Source: Treponema sp. (GTDB taxonomy: Bacteria; Spirochaetota; Spirochaetia; Treponematales; Treponemataceae). Taken from it: a stretch of 64,000 bases of DNA. Position numbers and translations under genes: made by a program. The notes below the pieces were generated by a model. That model was not told where the DNA came from. It did not search any database and worked only from the letters and a program-made list of their open reading frames with translations. The DNA lies in NCBI GenBank assembly GCA_024400955.1, contig JAKSLY010000007.1:1-64000 (forward strand), in the 5' to 3' direction. Position 1 is the first letter of the stretch. Each line of letters begins with the position of its first letter. Positions 1 through 8,953 of this stretch are shown in pieces.

Positions 1-250
1 GATATTTATATCTAATTTTTTTCAAATATTTTGCTTTTTTTCTGTTCCTGCCATTTATCTTATCCTTTATTATAACACATTTTTTTACTTTTTGACTTAT
101 TTTCTTCTTTACTTAATAGAAGAAATAATTAATATATTTTCACATAATAACTGTCTATAAACTTCAAATCTGTCTACTAATATAAAATAACATTAACATA
201 AAGAGGAAAAGTAGAATTTAAACGTTAATTTTTTAGCCTTATTCCAGCCT
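1..250. other. AT-rich non-coding edge of window
   Basis: No open reading frame with a plausible start and ribosome binding site is visible here. The stretch is dominated by T-runs and A/T words and lies downstream of the toxin gene on the minus strand. I see no clear hairpin terminator and no tRNA-like fold. It belongs to the AT-rich tract that extends to about position 1500. Confidence 0.5.
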
Positions 251-511
251 TTAATCTTCGTAATGTCCAATACAGGCAAAAACTATAAGATTACCATTTG
301 TATCAAGATTATAAACAAATCGGTTTTCATCATTAATTCTTCTGCTGCAGGCTTTAATGTGTTTTAGAGGTTCAGGTTTTCCTATACCTTCAAGAATTCC
401 GTCCCTACAAATACTTTTTATTAATTCGTTGATTTTCTTTATCATAGATTTGTCGACGCTTTGCCACTGGACATACTGGGACCAGGCAGTTTGAGTCCAA
501 ATAATATTCAT
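251..511 (-). CDS. yoeB: YoeB/Txe-family mRNA interferase toxin
   Basis: This 86-residue protein closely follows the YoeB (Txe) ribosome-dependent mRNase family in length and sequence. The GKPEPLKH block gives Glu47, NRFVY gives Arg64, and the C-terminus has His83-Tyr84; these match the catalytic Glu, Arg, His and Tyr positions known in E. coli YoeB. Family members cleave mRNA in the ribosomal A site and are neutralised by a Phd/YefM-type antitoxin. The antitoxin gene lies immediately upstream; its stop codon and this start overlap by one base (TAATG), the usual antitoxin-first coupled arrangement. Two extra residues (ED) follow the HY end. The module sits in an AT-rich tract, consistent with horizontal acquisition. 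Confidence 0.9.
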   Translation of the reverse strand: MNIIWTQTAWSQYVQWQSVDKSMIKKINELIKSICRDGILEGIGKPEPLKHIKACSRRINDENRFVYNLDTNGNLIVFACIGHYED

Positions 512-756
512 TAATCGAAGTCCTCTGGTGATTTAACAATGATATTGCCAGCTTTTGCTTCTTCCACAGAACGTTCAAGCATACTCAAATATTCAGCATT
601 GCGTTTTGTTTTCTGAAGCTGGTTATATTCGTTTTCAGAAATCATTACAACATTTTCATTTTTAGGACGAGAAATTATCAGTGTTTCTCCACCAAAAACT
701 TTGTCACAGAAAGATTTGAAATTATCGCGAAGATCAATGCTTTTTACGGCTGTCAT
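511..756 (-). CDS. yefM: YefM/Phd-family antitoxin
   Basis: This 81-residue protein begins MTAVKSIDLRDNF and contains ISRPKNENVVMISENEYNQLQ, the typical Phd/YefM DNA-binding fold that binds the operator and carries a flexible toxin-neutralising tail. I chose the ATG at 754-756 because a CGGAGG ribosome binding site lies just upstream (about 761-768); the open frame continues to 852 but that part is AT-rich promoter sequence encoding a hydrophobic non-family leader. It directly precedes yoeB with a one-base overlap. Members of the family repress their own promoter, alone or with toxin. The acidic C-terminal tail (AGNIIVKSPEDFD) fits the toxin-binding segment. Confidence 0.88.
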   Translation of the reverse strand: MTAVKSIDLRDNFKSFCDKVFGGETLIISRPKNENVVMISENEYNQLQKTKRNAEYLSMLERSVEEAKAGNIIVKSPEDFD

Positions 757-834
757 AACATACCTCCGAATTATAATACGATTATTCGTACGTTTTTCTG
801 TATTTAATATAATACGTCTATTTGCAAAAAGCAA
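757..834 (-). promoter_or_regulatory. Promoter and possible operator of the yefM-yoeB pair
   Basis: Read on the minus strand, TTGCTT (829-834) and TATATT (806-811) are separated by 17 bp, a good sigma-70-type promoter. Downstream, between the start point and the ribosome binding site, CGAAT and ATTCG arms (about 767-788) flank an AT core. The word CGTATTATA also occurs twice. This is where YefM-type antitoxins usually bind. The operator assignment is inference. Confidence 0.5.
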
Positions 835-881
835 TACTAAAAATATCAGCAAAAATTGTTTTTCGAATTATTTTCTTACTG

Positions 882-1406
882 CTAGTTCCAGTTTATTATC
901 GATTGGTTCAAATTGTAGATTTGAATATCTTCTGATAATATTATTAGATTACCTCCAGAGATTTCAGTTTTTGCAATGTTTGCAATACTTTTCTTTTCTT
1001 CCATTGAAAGTTTGCCAGATACATACACGAGCACTTCGATGTTACGAAAACTACCATTAATGACCTTACATTTTACAATTTTTTTTCTGTATTCACCGAA
1101 TATTGGTTTTAATGATATATATATCTTATCCTCCAGTTCTCTTTCATACTCTTTTTCATAAATTTCTCTTGAAGCGTGATAGTAAATTAGTTCCATAGTA
1201 TTAATATTTTTATCTTTGATATAACTTTTTTTATTTTTCTTCCAAAATTTTGACTCTGATATGATAGTAAATATAAGAAAAAAATTAAAAAAATATAAAA
1301 TAAAAATTAGTACTCTTATAACAGTAAACACTATGTCTCTTTTTATCATACTTCTTGCTTCTTTTTCTATGAAACAAATATTGTTGTTTTGATTCTGGTC
1401 TTTCAT
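882..1406 (-). CDS. Single-pass membrane protein of unknown function
   Basis: I do not recognise this 174-residue protein. The start is supported by AGGAGG six bases before the ATG. Residues ~20-50 form one strongly hydrophobic segment (VFTVIRVLIFILYFFNFFLIF) with basic residues on the N-terminal side. A charged, Lys/Glu-rich region of ~120 residues follows. The C-terminal part (IEVLVYVSGKLSMEEKKSI...) has an alternating strand-helix pattern faintly reminiscent of the small alpha/beta ring-building modules of YscJ/FliF-type proteins, but I would not assign it. The gene is AT-rich like the neighbouring toxin-antitoxin pair, unlike the genes after 1.5 kb. An imperfect palindrome (GATACTA / TAGTACC) lies about 1419-1436, just upstream of the ribosome binding site. 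Confidence 0.6.
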   Translation of the reverse strand: MKDQNQNNNICFIEKEARSMIKRDIVFTVIRVLIFILYFFNFFLIFTIISESKFWKKNKKSYIKDKNINTMELIYYHASREIYEKEYERELEDKIYISLKPIFGEYRKKIVKCKVINGSFRNIEVLVYVSGKLSMEEKKSIANIAKTEISGGNLIILSEDIQIYNLNQSIINWN

Positions 1407-1529
1407 AAAAAATCCTCCTGATACTATAACTAGTACCAGAAGGACATGTAGTTGATATTTTGTGGGAAAAAAAACAAAATTTTTTCTTTGCCTGTTACAG
1501 AATTTGCAATATCCTGCTATGACATATCA

Positions 1530-3401
1530 TTAAACCAGCTTTTTCTCGTATTCTTCAACTGGAAGCGGTTTTGAATAGTAGTAACCCTGAACGATTTCAC
1601 AGACAAAGCTTCGTAAAAGTTCAAACTGCTGTCCTGTTTCGGCTCCTTCTGCAAGACATGTAAGATTTAAGTCCTTGGCCATGGAAATAATGTGCCTTAA
1701 AACGGAACATTCCTTGCTGCTGTTTTCACCGCAAATTCCATCGACAAAGGACTTGTCAATCTTTATTGTATCCATTGGAAGTACAGTTAGCAGCGAAAGA
1801 GAAGAATATCCCGTACCAAAATCGTCGAGGGAAATCTTAAAGCCTTTGTTTTTCAGCATCTGTATGATATGAATCATGTAACTCTGGTCATCGTGGGCCG
1901 AGCTTTCCGTAAGTTCAAAGTCAATCAGCTCGTGGCTCACATCGTATTCATCAACTATGGCCGTAAGATGTTCAACAAGATCAGGCATACCAAGGCTTTT
2001 TCTTGAAAGGTTGACGGATATTGGATGCAGCGCAATTCCCCTAGCCTTCCAGCTCTTAAAATACTGGCAGACCTTGTGAAGGACGATAACATCAATTTTT
2101 GTTATGAGTCCATCCTGTTCAAAAATCGGAATGAACTTATACGGAGCAAGCAGTTCCTTGCCATGGAGATTCCAACGGATAAGTGCCTCTGCGCCGTGGA
2201 TTTTTTCCGTCCTGATATCATATTTTGGCTGGAGATATACTGCAAATTCATCCTTCTTTATGGCGATGTCAACGTAGGCCTTGATCTGTTCCGACCAGTT
2301 CAGCTGGTCATACATGGATTCAGTGTAGAAATTGATTTCAGTCATGTAGTTTTTGCAACCCATTCTCTGAACCTGTTTTCCAGCATCTGCAACCGTTGGC
2401 CCAAGTAAAAGCGATGTCTTCATTGGAACCACGCCAACCCGGTAAAAAATGCTGTAGTTGGGAATTTCGGGCATTGCTTCAAGTTCAGAAAATAGTTTTT
2501 TCAGCTTGTCCAGGGTTTCATCATTTGGCATGGTCCTGATCATCATGGCAAAATTGTCATTGTCTGACCTTGCAACATGGTAGATCCATTCAGTATTCTC
2601 CATCTTGTTGGCAATGCGCCTTAAAACTTCATTTGCAGTCACGTGTACGTAAACAACATTGAGGGCCTTAAAATCCTTAATGTCAAAATAGACAAAGGTA
2701 AAGTCCCGAATGCCGGTGAATCCCAAATATGCTATGTTTTCCCACATGTAGTTCCAGTTGTGGCAGCCGATGATTTTATCCCTGTTTGCAAGGTCGTAAA
2801 GTTCCTTTTCCTTATGGGTGCCTCCACCAAGGGATATGTATTTTGGAGTGAAGTCAACTTTTTTAGCAGAAATCAGGTATTTTTTCCTGTTGTTTAGTGT
2901 AAAGATTTGAATAAGATCCGGCTCCCCTTCCGTAGAAATCAGGTGCTGGTAAGAGGCTGTCTTAAGGGGAACATTTGTTTCAATGGTCTTTTTTATCTGG
3001 CGCCAAATGTCATCCTTTGAAACTGCATCCATCTTGATGAATGTATCGCTCCGTATTAACCCCTGGTTAAGAATGAGGGACTTTAAATTCTTTGGATACT
3101 CTACCTGCCGGTCATTCATGCGGAATTCAATTCCAAGAACTTCCATATAGCCGCTTTTCGTTTTTATGCGGAATAAGCCTGGACAGTCATAGGTGCCATA
3201 AGCTCCATCATATGCCATTGGGGACTCGGGAATCATTCCGTCACAAAATGAAAGGATCTCTTCTTCAGTTGGTTCAATATAGTAAAGAATGCGTTCTGCC
3301 TTAAAAATTCCAATTGAAAGGCGTCCATTTAAGTCTCCAAGATATTTATTAAATACAAAAGCTTTAAAATTATAACATAGCAGGTTTGAAAACTCAAACA
3401 T
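1530..3401 (-). CDS. EAL-domain c-di-GMP phosphodiesterase with degenerate GGDEF
   Basis: The C-terminal ~250 residues form an EAL domain with its hallmarks intact: GAEALIRW, SVNLS, FELTES, DDFGTGYSS, the IDKSF lysine, AEGAET and QGYYYSKPL. It is therefore probably an active phosphodiesterase that linearises c-di-GMP. Before it lies a GGDEF-type domain (FVYFDIKDFKALN...) whose active-site loop reads SDNDNF instead of GGDEF, so it should not make c-di-GMP and may bind GTP or act as a regulator. The N-terminal ~150 residues look like a PAS-like sensory region but I cannot name it. The frame stays open to 3479, which would overlap the divergent gene and its promoter, so I prefer the ATG at 3399-3401. 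It is divergent from a shorter paralogue at 3473. Confidence 0.85.
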   Translation of the reverse strand: MFEFSNLLCYNFKAFVFNKYLGDLNGRLSIGIFKAERILYYIEPTEEEILSFCDGMIPESPMAYDGAYGTYDCPGLFRIKTKSGYMEVLGIEFRMNDRQVEYPKNLKSLILNQGLIRSDTFIKMDAVSKDDIWRQIKKTIETNVPLKTASYQHLISTEGEPDLIQIFTLNNRKKYLISAKKVDFTPKYISLGGGTHKEKELYDLANRDKIIGCHNWNYMWENIAYLGFTGIRDFTFVYFDIKDFKALNVVYVHVTANEVLRRIANKMENTEWIYHVARSDNDNFAMMIRTMPNDETLDKLKKLFSELEAMPEIPNYSIFYRVGVVPMKTSLLLGPTVADAGKQVQRMGCKNYMTEINFYTESMYDQLNWSEQIKAYVDIAIKKDEFAVYLQPKYDIRTEKIHGAEALIRWNLHGKELLAPYKFIPIFEQDGLITKIDVIVLHKVCQYFKSWKARGIALHPISVNLSRKSLGMPDLVEHLTAIVDEYDVSHELIDFELTESSAHDDQSYMIHIIQMLKNKGFKISLDDFGTGYSSLSLLTVLPMDTIKIDKSFVDGICGENSSKECSVLRHIISMAKDLNLTCLAEGAETGQQFELLRSFVCEIVQGYYYSKPLPVEEYEKKLV

Positions 3402-3434
3402 CAAGACGACATTCCGGGAAGCATGAATAAATAT

Positions 3435-3463
3435 TTGTCTTTTGACATGAACTATGCTATAAT
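3435..3463 (+). promoter_or_regulatory. Promoter of the second EAL gene, possibly leaderless
   Basis: TTGTCT (3435-3440) and TATAAT (3458-3463) are spaced by 17 bp, and TGC before TATAAT makes an extended -10. The expected start point (~3470) is only about three bases before the ATG at 3473, leaving no room for a ribosome binding site. Confidence 0.6.
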
Positions 3464-3472
3464 ACGTGGTGT

Positions 3473-4843
3473 ATGTCAAGGGATCTTGATTTCCATGAAG
3501 ATTACGTCGATTCTCACCATTTTTTCAGCATGACCTGTGACGAGTTATCCAAGGAAGATCTGTACCGCATGGTTTACCATGATAACATTACAGGCTATTA
3601 CAATTGGAACCATCTGTGGAAGATCCTAGATCCTAATGTAAAGAAGGACTTCAAGTACTGTTTTGTTCATTTTGACATAAAAGACTTCAAGATGATTAAT
3701 GACCTTTATGGTCACGGAGTTGGAAATGGAGTTCTCAGGATAGTTGCCCAGAATATCGACCGACAGCCATGGGTCTTGTATGGATGCCGGTGCGACAATG
3801 ACAACTTTGCCATGATGGTTGAGGCTGCTGATGAAGAGGTGATTTTTTCCCGTCTCAATGTATTTTTCCAGGAAATATCTGTTCTTCCCTGCGACAAGAA
3901 TTACAGGCTGTTTTACCGTTGTGGTGTCGTTGTTTCGGAAGATGCCATTAGCAACGGAGATACTGTTGCAGACCTGGCAAAAATTGCCCAGCACCAGGGA
4001 ATAAAGCCCAATTGTACGGAGATAAATTTCTTCAATAATGAAATGTACGTTCGGACTGTTTCTGAGCGCAGGTACCTCGCCTACCTTGATACGGCCATTG
4101 AGCGTGATGAATTTGTTGTCTACCTCCAGCCAAAATACGACATCCATACGGAAAAAATTGTTGGTGCCGAAGCTCTTGTCAGGTGGAACTACAAGTTCAA
4201 GAAGCTTCTTTTTCCTGGTGAATTTGTGGGCATCTTTGAAGAAAACTATGTAATTGGCAAGGTCGACCAGGTTGTCCTGGAAAAGGTGTGCAAGTTCCTT
4301 AAGTACTGCATCGATAATGACCTTAAGCTTTTTCCGATTTCCGTCAATCTTTCCAGAACCCGCATGGAAAACAAGAGCCTTAAGCAGCAGATTCTTCAGA
4401 CCGTGGATTCCTACGGAATTCCCCATAACCTTATAGAATTTGAACTGACCGAAAGTTCCGCCTATGCAGACCTTGAATCCATGTATTTTCTTCTTTCGGA
4501 TTTGCGTGACCACGGTTTTTCCATAAGCATGGACGATTTTGGTACTGGATATTCGTCGCTGAGCCTGCTTAAGGACATGCCCATGGATACCCTCAAGGTG
4601 GACAAGTGCTTTGTTGACAGCATCCTCACTTCAAAGGAAGACTCAAAGGAACGCATCTTGCTCAAGGAAATCATTCTCCTGTCAAAGCGCATGGGCTTCA
4701 GCTGCATTGCAGAAGGTGCTGAACACAAGGAACAGGTTGACCTGCTGCGGATGTACGGATGCGACAAAATCCAGGGCTACTACTACAGCAAGCCCCTTCA
4801 AATGGAAGAATATCTTAAAAGGCTTTCTTCCGCAGAGGCATAA
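3473..4843 (+). CDS. EAL-domain c-di-GMP phosphodiesterase with degenerate GGDEF
   Basis: This 456-residue protein has a degenerate GGDEF domain (residues ~40-190; the signature loop reads CDNDNF) followed by a complete EAL domain (~200-450). The EAL motifs GAEALVRW, SVNLS, FELTES, DDFGTGYSS, VDKCF, AEGAEH and QGYYYSKPL are all present, so c-di-GMP hydrolysis is likely. It is a paralogue of the divergent gene ending at 3401, lacking that protein's long N-terminal sensory region. The ATG at 3473 lies 9 nt after the TATAAT box; an alternative downstream start at Met20 (MTCDELSK) cannot be excluded. It is convergent with the radical SAM gene, with about 20 bp between the two stop codons. Confidence 0.85.
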   Translation: MSRDLDFHEDYVDSHHFFSMTCDELSKEDLYRMVYHDNITGYYNWNHLWKILDPNVKKDFKYCFVHFDIKDFKMINDLYGHGVGNGVLRIVAQNIDRQPWVLYGCRCDNDNFAMMVEAADEEVIFSRLNVFFQEISVLPCDKNYRLFYRCGVVVSEDAISNGDTVADLAKIAQHQGIKPNCTEINFFNNEMYVRTVSERRYLAYLDTAIERDEFVVYLQPKYDIHTEKIVGAEALVRWNYKFKKLLFPGEFVGIFEENYVIGKVDQVVLEKVCKFLKYCIDNDLKLFPISVNLSRTRMENKSLKQQILQTVDSYGIPHNLIEFELTESSAYADLESMYFLLSDLRDHGFSISMDDFGTGYSSLSLLKDMPMDTLKVDKCFVDSILTSKEDSKERILLKEIILLSKRMGFSCIAEGAEHKEQVDLLRMYGCDKIQGYYYSKPLQMEEYLKRLSSAEA

Positions 4844-4864
4844 AGGCAAGGATTGCCGGTTACC

Positions 4865-7627
4865 CTATTCCTGCTTCTTTCCTTCCTCGTGGCGTGCCTT
4901 GACGTCAGGGTGTTCCCTGTAGAAATTTTCCTGCTCGGCCTGAAGTTCCGTGCGCTTGGCGATAAGCTCTGCATTGATTCTTGCAATTTTCCTGTAAAGT
5001 TCCATGAATGGCACCGGCTTGTCGGATACGGACTCTGATTCTGTCTTTACAAAATCCTTGCTATTGTGCCTCCACTGGTCTTCGTCTTCTGCAGTCCAGC
5101 CTGAAACTTCAGGTTTTGCCAAAGTCTGAACCTTGATGACCTGCATCAGTTCAAACCATTTCTTTCCGCCAAGATCCTCAATGGTCTGCCTAACCTTCTT
5201 GTCGCTTACTGGAGCCGTAACTGACAAAAAGCCATCCTTCTGTTCAATGGAAATTTCGGGATTTTCAGCAAGAAGATTCTTGAGGCCTTCACTTTTAAGC
5301 CATTCTGTCATGAAAGATGGGTCAGTAAAGCGGTATTCGTAAACGCAGCCCCAAAGACCCTGGCTCAGGGATTCACGTTTTCGCTGGTTAGTTACAGGGA
5401 ATACAAAAGCTTCCTTTATCTGCAGGTTTCCAGGAAGAACTGCATTCATTCTGGAAATGAACACTTCAGGAGAAATGTCATCGTACATGATGCAGCTTGC
5501 AGTTTCCTCCAGGGATGGAACACCCAGGGTCATGGCAGTGGCAAATTCCAGTCGAGGAAGCGGATTGAAGCCCTGTGTAAAGACAAACCTTAGGCCGGAC
5601 CTAAGGACAGCCTTGTGGAAAATTTCAACCTGTGAAAGATATGCTGTAAATTCCCCTCCGTCCTTGCGGGTAAAATTGAAAAGAATCCTGTAAAGAACAG
5701 GAATATTGCTTTCTGGCATGGATTCCGGGGGAATAACCGTCTTATTTTTTATACTACCTGAGACTGATTCTATCTTTTCCCTGTTGTAAACTTCCACCTG
5801 TTCAGTGCTGTTGCAGATTCCGCATCTATGGGTACAGTTTTCCTCACAACGTGGTGTCAGTTCATGGTCCTTTGACTTCTGGAATTCCTTTTTATAGAAA
5901 GACTGTGAAGGTCCAAGGCTTAGGCCGTCCCAGGGAAGGAATTCATCCTTTTCAAAGTCGTGGTAAATCCATTCCCTGACGTTAAAGCCTGCTTCATCAA
6001 AGGATTCCTGCCAGCAGTGGAAGTCTTCCCTGAGGTGGTCATCCCAGGCGTCAAATCTTGCGCCCTTTTTATATGCCCCAAGAATTACCTTTCCTGCATC
6101 AAAGGAGCCACGGCTTAGAAGTCCTTCAATGACGGTGGCATCATAGTTGTGGCGTCCGATCTTGAATTTTCCCTTTGGCAGGTTCTGGTATATGTAATCA
6201 ATCTTGGCCCTAGCGGTTTCGGGATCAATCTGCCTGATTCTTTCATAGGCAGTATGAGGTTTTGGAATGAAAACGCCTACATTTACGTTGCACTGTATCT
6301 TTGTCCTTCGCTGCAGGTCAATCATGAAGTCCACGATAGCCCGTTCTTCAGTTCCTTCGCTACCGGGTTCAAGCTTTTCCTCGTTAAAATAATCTCCAAG
6401 GGGAAGACCGATCATGAAGTAGAACTTTGCACTGCTCCATCCCCTTGATTTGGCTTCGCGAATGATTTCTGAAAGGTGGCTGGAATAAACTTCCTTGTTA
6501 AGGCTAAGCTGCCACATTTCGTCAGGAGTTTCAACGGCAAAGGTAAGTCCGCTTTTTCTTACCTTGGAAAGCTTTTCCAGGATATCCAGGGAAAGGCTGT
6601 TGACTTTTAGTGATGGAAGCTGAAAACTGACGTTATATCCTTCATAACGTTGGTTCAGGATGTCAAGAAGTCCCCCTACATCAGGAAAATCCGCACTGCT
6701 CAGGGAATTCAGGCTTACTTCCCTGTATCCAGCATCAAAGATAAGGTGGTCAATTTCATCAATGATAAGGTTCAAGTTCTTGACTCGCATGGGGCGGTAA
6801 TAGACGCCAGCATGGCAGAACCTGCAGCCATTGGGGCATCCCCTCATGATTTCAAGGACGCCGTGATCCTGAACAGGCTTGCTGGAAGGCAGGGGAAACC
6901 ATGATGGAACGGATGGAACAAGGCCAAAGTTGTTCTGCACTGCCCTCCGTGCAATTTTCCTGTCAGCTCCAGTGCACTTTTTCCTGGTCCAGATATAGGG
7001 CTTTGATTCTATGAATTCAAGGATTTCCTTTCGGGTTGCCTTGTGCTTCTTTAGCAGGGCAAGTTGCGAAGTCATTTCAAAAAGTCCCGGTTCAGCCTCT
7101 CCTATAAAAAAGGCATCAAAAAAATCGCTGAATGGAGCTGGATTTGTAACTCCACAGCCACCGGCAATGACAATGGGGTCCCCTTCCTTTCTGTCCTCTG
7201 CAAGAAGCGGAACCTTACCGCAGTCCAGCATGGCAAGGACTTCCGTGATTCCAAGTTCATAACCGATGGAAAAACCTATCATGTCCACCTGGTTAAGTGG
7301 CATTCCTGTTTCCAGTGTATAAAGGGGTACGTCTCTTTCCTTCAGGAGTTTTTCAAAATCAATATCAGGGGCAAAAACGCGCTCGCATCTTATGTTGTCA
7401 TATCTGTTAAGGCCGTTATAAATGATCTTGACGGCAAGATTGGACATGGCGATTTCATACATGTCGGGAAAGGCAACTGCAAAGTTATAGTAAGGATCAT
7501 CACTGCTTTCACAGTCAGCGTGGGGCTTTACGATTACACCGTATTCTCCACCTACATAGCGGGATGGAACCTGAACGGAATTAAGCATGGCCCCAAATTC
7601 TTCAAGGGGCTTTATTAGGTTTTTCAT
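4865..7627 (-). CDS. Two-domain radical SAM protein (TIGR03960-like plus DUF2344-like)
   Basis: This 920-residue protein has a cobalamin-binding-like N-terminal part (~1-230) and a radical SAM domain with MRGCPNGCRFCHAG giving the CxxxCxxC iron-sulfur motif. A cysteine cluster CEENCTHRCGIC lies around residue 600. The C-terminal ~230-residue module beginning FNFTRKDGGEFTAYLSQVE resembles the DUF2344/TIGR03936 family. In many bacteria the two parts occur together or as neighbours, commonly near rodA and RNase G genes; the substrate is not established as far as I know. It lies 6 bp after rodA on the same strand, so it is probably the last gene of the cell-elongation operon. No strong ribosome binding site precedes the ATG; Met14 (MLNSVQ) is an alternative start. 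Confidence 0.85.
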   Translation of the reverse strand: MKNLIKPLEEFGAMLNSVQVPSRYVGGEYGVIVKPHADCESSDDPYYNFAVAFPDMYEIAMSNLAVKIIYNGLNRYDNIRCERVFAPDIDFEKLLKERDVPLYTLETGMPLNQVDMIGFSIGYELGITEVLAMLDCGKVPLLAEDRKEGDPIVIAGGCGVTNPAPFSDFFDAFFIGEAEPGLFEMTSQLALLKKHKATRKEILEFIESKPYIWTRKKCTGADRKIARRAVQNNFGLVPSVPSWFPLPSSKPVQDHGVLEIMRGCPNGCRFCHAGVYYRPMRVKNLNLIIDEIDHLIFDAGYREVSLNSLSSADFPDVGGLLDILNQRYEGYNVSFQLPSLKVNSLSLDILEKLSKVRKSGLTFAVETPDEMWQLSLNKEVYSSHLSEIIREAKSRGWSSAKFYFMIGLPLGDYFNEEKLEPGSEGTEERAIVDFMIDLQRRTKIQCNVNVGVFIPKPHTAYERIRQIDPETARAKIDYIYQNLPKGKFKIGRHNYDATVIEGLLSRGSFDAGKVILGAYKKGARFDAWDDHLREDFHCWQESFDEAGFNVREWIYHDFEKDEFLPWDGLSLGPSQSFYKKEFQKSKDHELTPRCEENCTHRCGICNSTEQVEVYNREKIESVSGSIKNKTVIPPESMPESNIPVLYRILFNFTRKDGGEFTAYLSQVEIFHKAVLRSGLRFVFTQGFNPLPRLEFATAMTLGVPSLEETASCIMYDDISPEVFISRMNAVLPGNLQIKEAFVFPVTNQRKRESLSQGLWGCVYEYRFTDPSFMTEWLKSEGLKNLLAENPEISIEQKDGFLSVTAPVSDKKVRQTIEDLGGKKWFELMQVIKVQTLAKPEVSGWTAEDEDQWRHNSKDFVKTESESVSDKPVPFMELYRKIARINAELIAKRTELQAEQENFYREHPDVKARHEEGKKQE

Positions 7628-7633
7628 GGCAAT

Positions 7634-8953
7634 TTAAAATGATGATTTAAAATCAAGGCGACGACTGTTGATGGACATCAGCAGTCCCAGGGCTATGGTG
7701 TTTGTAAGCAGTGCCGAACCGCCGTAAGACATGAATGGCAGCGGAATACCGGTAATCGGCATGATTCCCATAACCATTCCAACATTTACGACAAAATGGA
7801 AGAACAGCATTCCAAGTATGCCGGAAGCAATGTAGCAGCTGTAACTGTTTGTGGTCTGCTTAATGATGTAAAGGATTCTCATGAGAATTCCAAGATAGGC
7901 GGCAAACATGAGGATTCCACCTGTAAATCCCATTTCCTCAGAAAAAATGCTGAATATGAAGTCAGTGGACTGCTGCGGCAGAAACCGGAAGTGGCTCTGG
8001 GTTCCCTGGATGAATCCCCGCCCAAAAAGGCTTCCTGAACCAATTGCAATCTTTGACTGGATGATGTTCCACCCTGTGCCCTGGGGGTCGCTGTAAGGAT
8101 CGATGAAAACAATGAGGCGGGCAATCTGGTATGGCTTAAGGACTTTACCGCCTGCAATGGATGCAAGCATGGCAAAGGTAATTATTCCGCAAAGATAGGT
8201 GATCCAATAGTAGTAGCGCTTTTTAAAAAGAACAAATCCCATGAGGCCGATGATGGTAATTCCACCTATGGCCGCAGTAACGAGGATTCTAAGCTTCATG
8301 TTTGTCAAAACGGAAATGATTGGAACATGGTGCTTTGCAATTTCAGATTCCCAAATTGGAAGAACTGTCAGTACAACCGTAAAGATGCCGGACAGGATGA
8401 CTATAAGAAGGAGCTGTACCGGAACATTGGCCATGAAGCACATGAAGATGAAGATCGGTATGAATACCGATGATGTTCCAAGGTCAGGCTGAAGCAGGAT
8501 TACACCCATGGGAAGGCACATGATCAGAAGTGCCTTCAAGAATCTCTTCAGGGGATCTTCGTTTGTAGAATGATCCAGAAAGAATGCAAGATACAGGATG
8601 AATGCTATCTTCATCAGTTCGGAAGGCTGAATGCCAAATCCGCCAAATCCGATCCAGCTCTTTGCACCATTTACAACCTTGCCGAAAAGCCTGGTGTAAA
8701 CAAGCACTCCAATCATGGCAAGATAAAAGTACAGGGAGTAGTTCGCAATTCTTCTGTAGTCAACCTGGGCAACAAGGAGTATGAAGACAAATCCTATGCA
8801 AAGCCAGATGATCTGCTTAATGTATTCGTTTGAAACCATTACACCTTCGGAATTAATTCCCGAGGAATAGATGAATGCGATTCCCGTAATTGAAAGAAAG
8901 AGAAAGCAGAACAGCAGAATATAGTCGATTCTGGATAAAAACTTGGTTTTCAT
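7634..8953 (-). CDS. rodA: Rod-shape SEDS peptidoglycan glycosyltransferase RodA
   Basis: This 439-residue polytopic protein has about ten membrane helices and SEDS family signatures. The segment FLPQQSTDFIFSIFSEE contains the conserved Asp essential in RodA. SYGGSALL near the C-terminus and GFGIQPSELMKI in the middle are typical. It polymerises lipid II into glycan strands in the elongasome, paired with the class B penicillin-binding protein encoded just upstream. Its ATG overlaps the stop of that gene by four bases (ATGA), indicating translational coupling. Confidence 0.95.
   Translation of the reverse strand: MKTKFLSRIDYILLFCFLFLSITGIAFIYSSGINSEGVMVSNEYIKQIIWLCIGFVFILLVAQVDYRRIANYSLYFYLAMIGVLVYTRLFGKVVNGAKSWIGFGGFGIQPSELMKIAFILYLAFFLDHSTNEDPLKRFLKALLIMCLPMGVILLQPDLGTSSVFIPIFIFMCFMANVPVQLLLIVILSGIFTVVLTVLPIWESEIAKHHVPIISVLTNMKLRILVTAAIGGITIIGLMGFVLFKKRYYYWITYLCGIITFAMLASIAGGKVLKPYQIARLIVFIDPYSDPQGTGWNIIQSKIAIGSGSLFGRGFIQGTQSHFRFLPQQSTDFIFSIFSEEMGFTGGILMFAAYLGILMRILYIIKQTTNSYSCYIASGILGMLFFHFVVNVGMVMGIMPITGIPLPFMSYGGSALLTNTIALGLLMSINSRRLDFKSSF

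Noticed and set aside
701..1060. 119-codon open frame on the plus strand
   Set aside because: It runs antisense across the yefM start, its promoter and part of the next gene, is hydrophobic and AT-driven, and lacks a ribosome binding site.
3626..4513. 295-codon open frame on the minus strand
   Set aside because: It lies wholly antisense to the EAL gene, whose motifs are unmistakable. It has no ribosome binding site and no recognisable domain.
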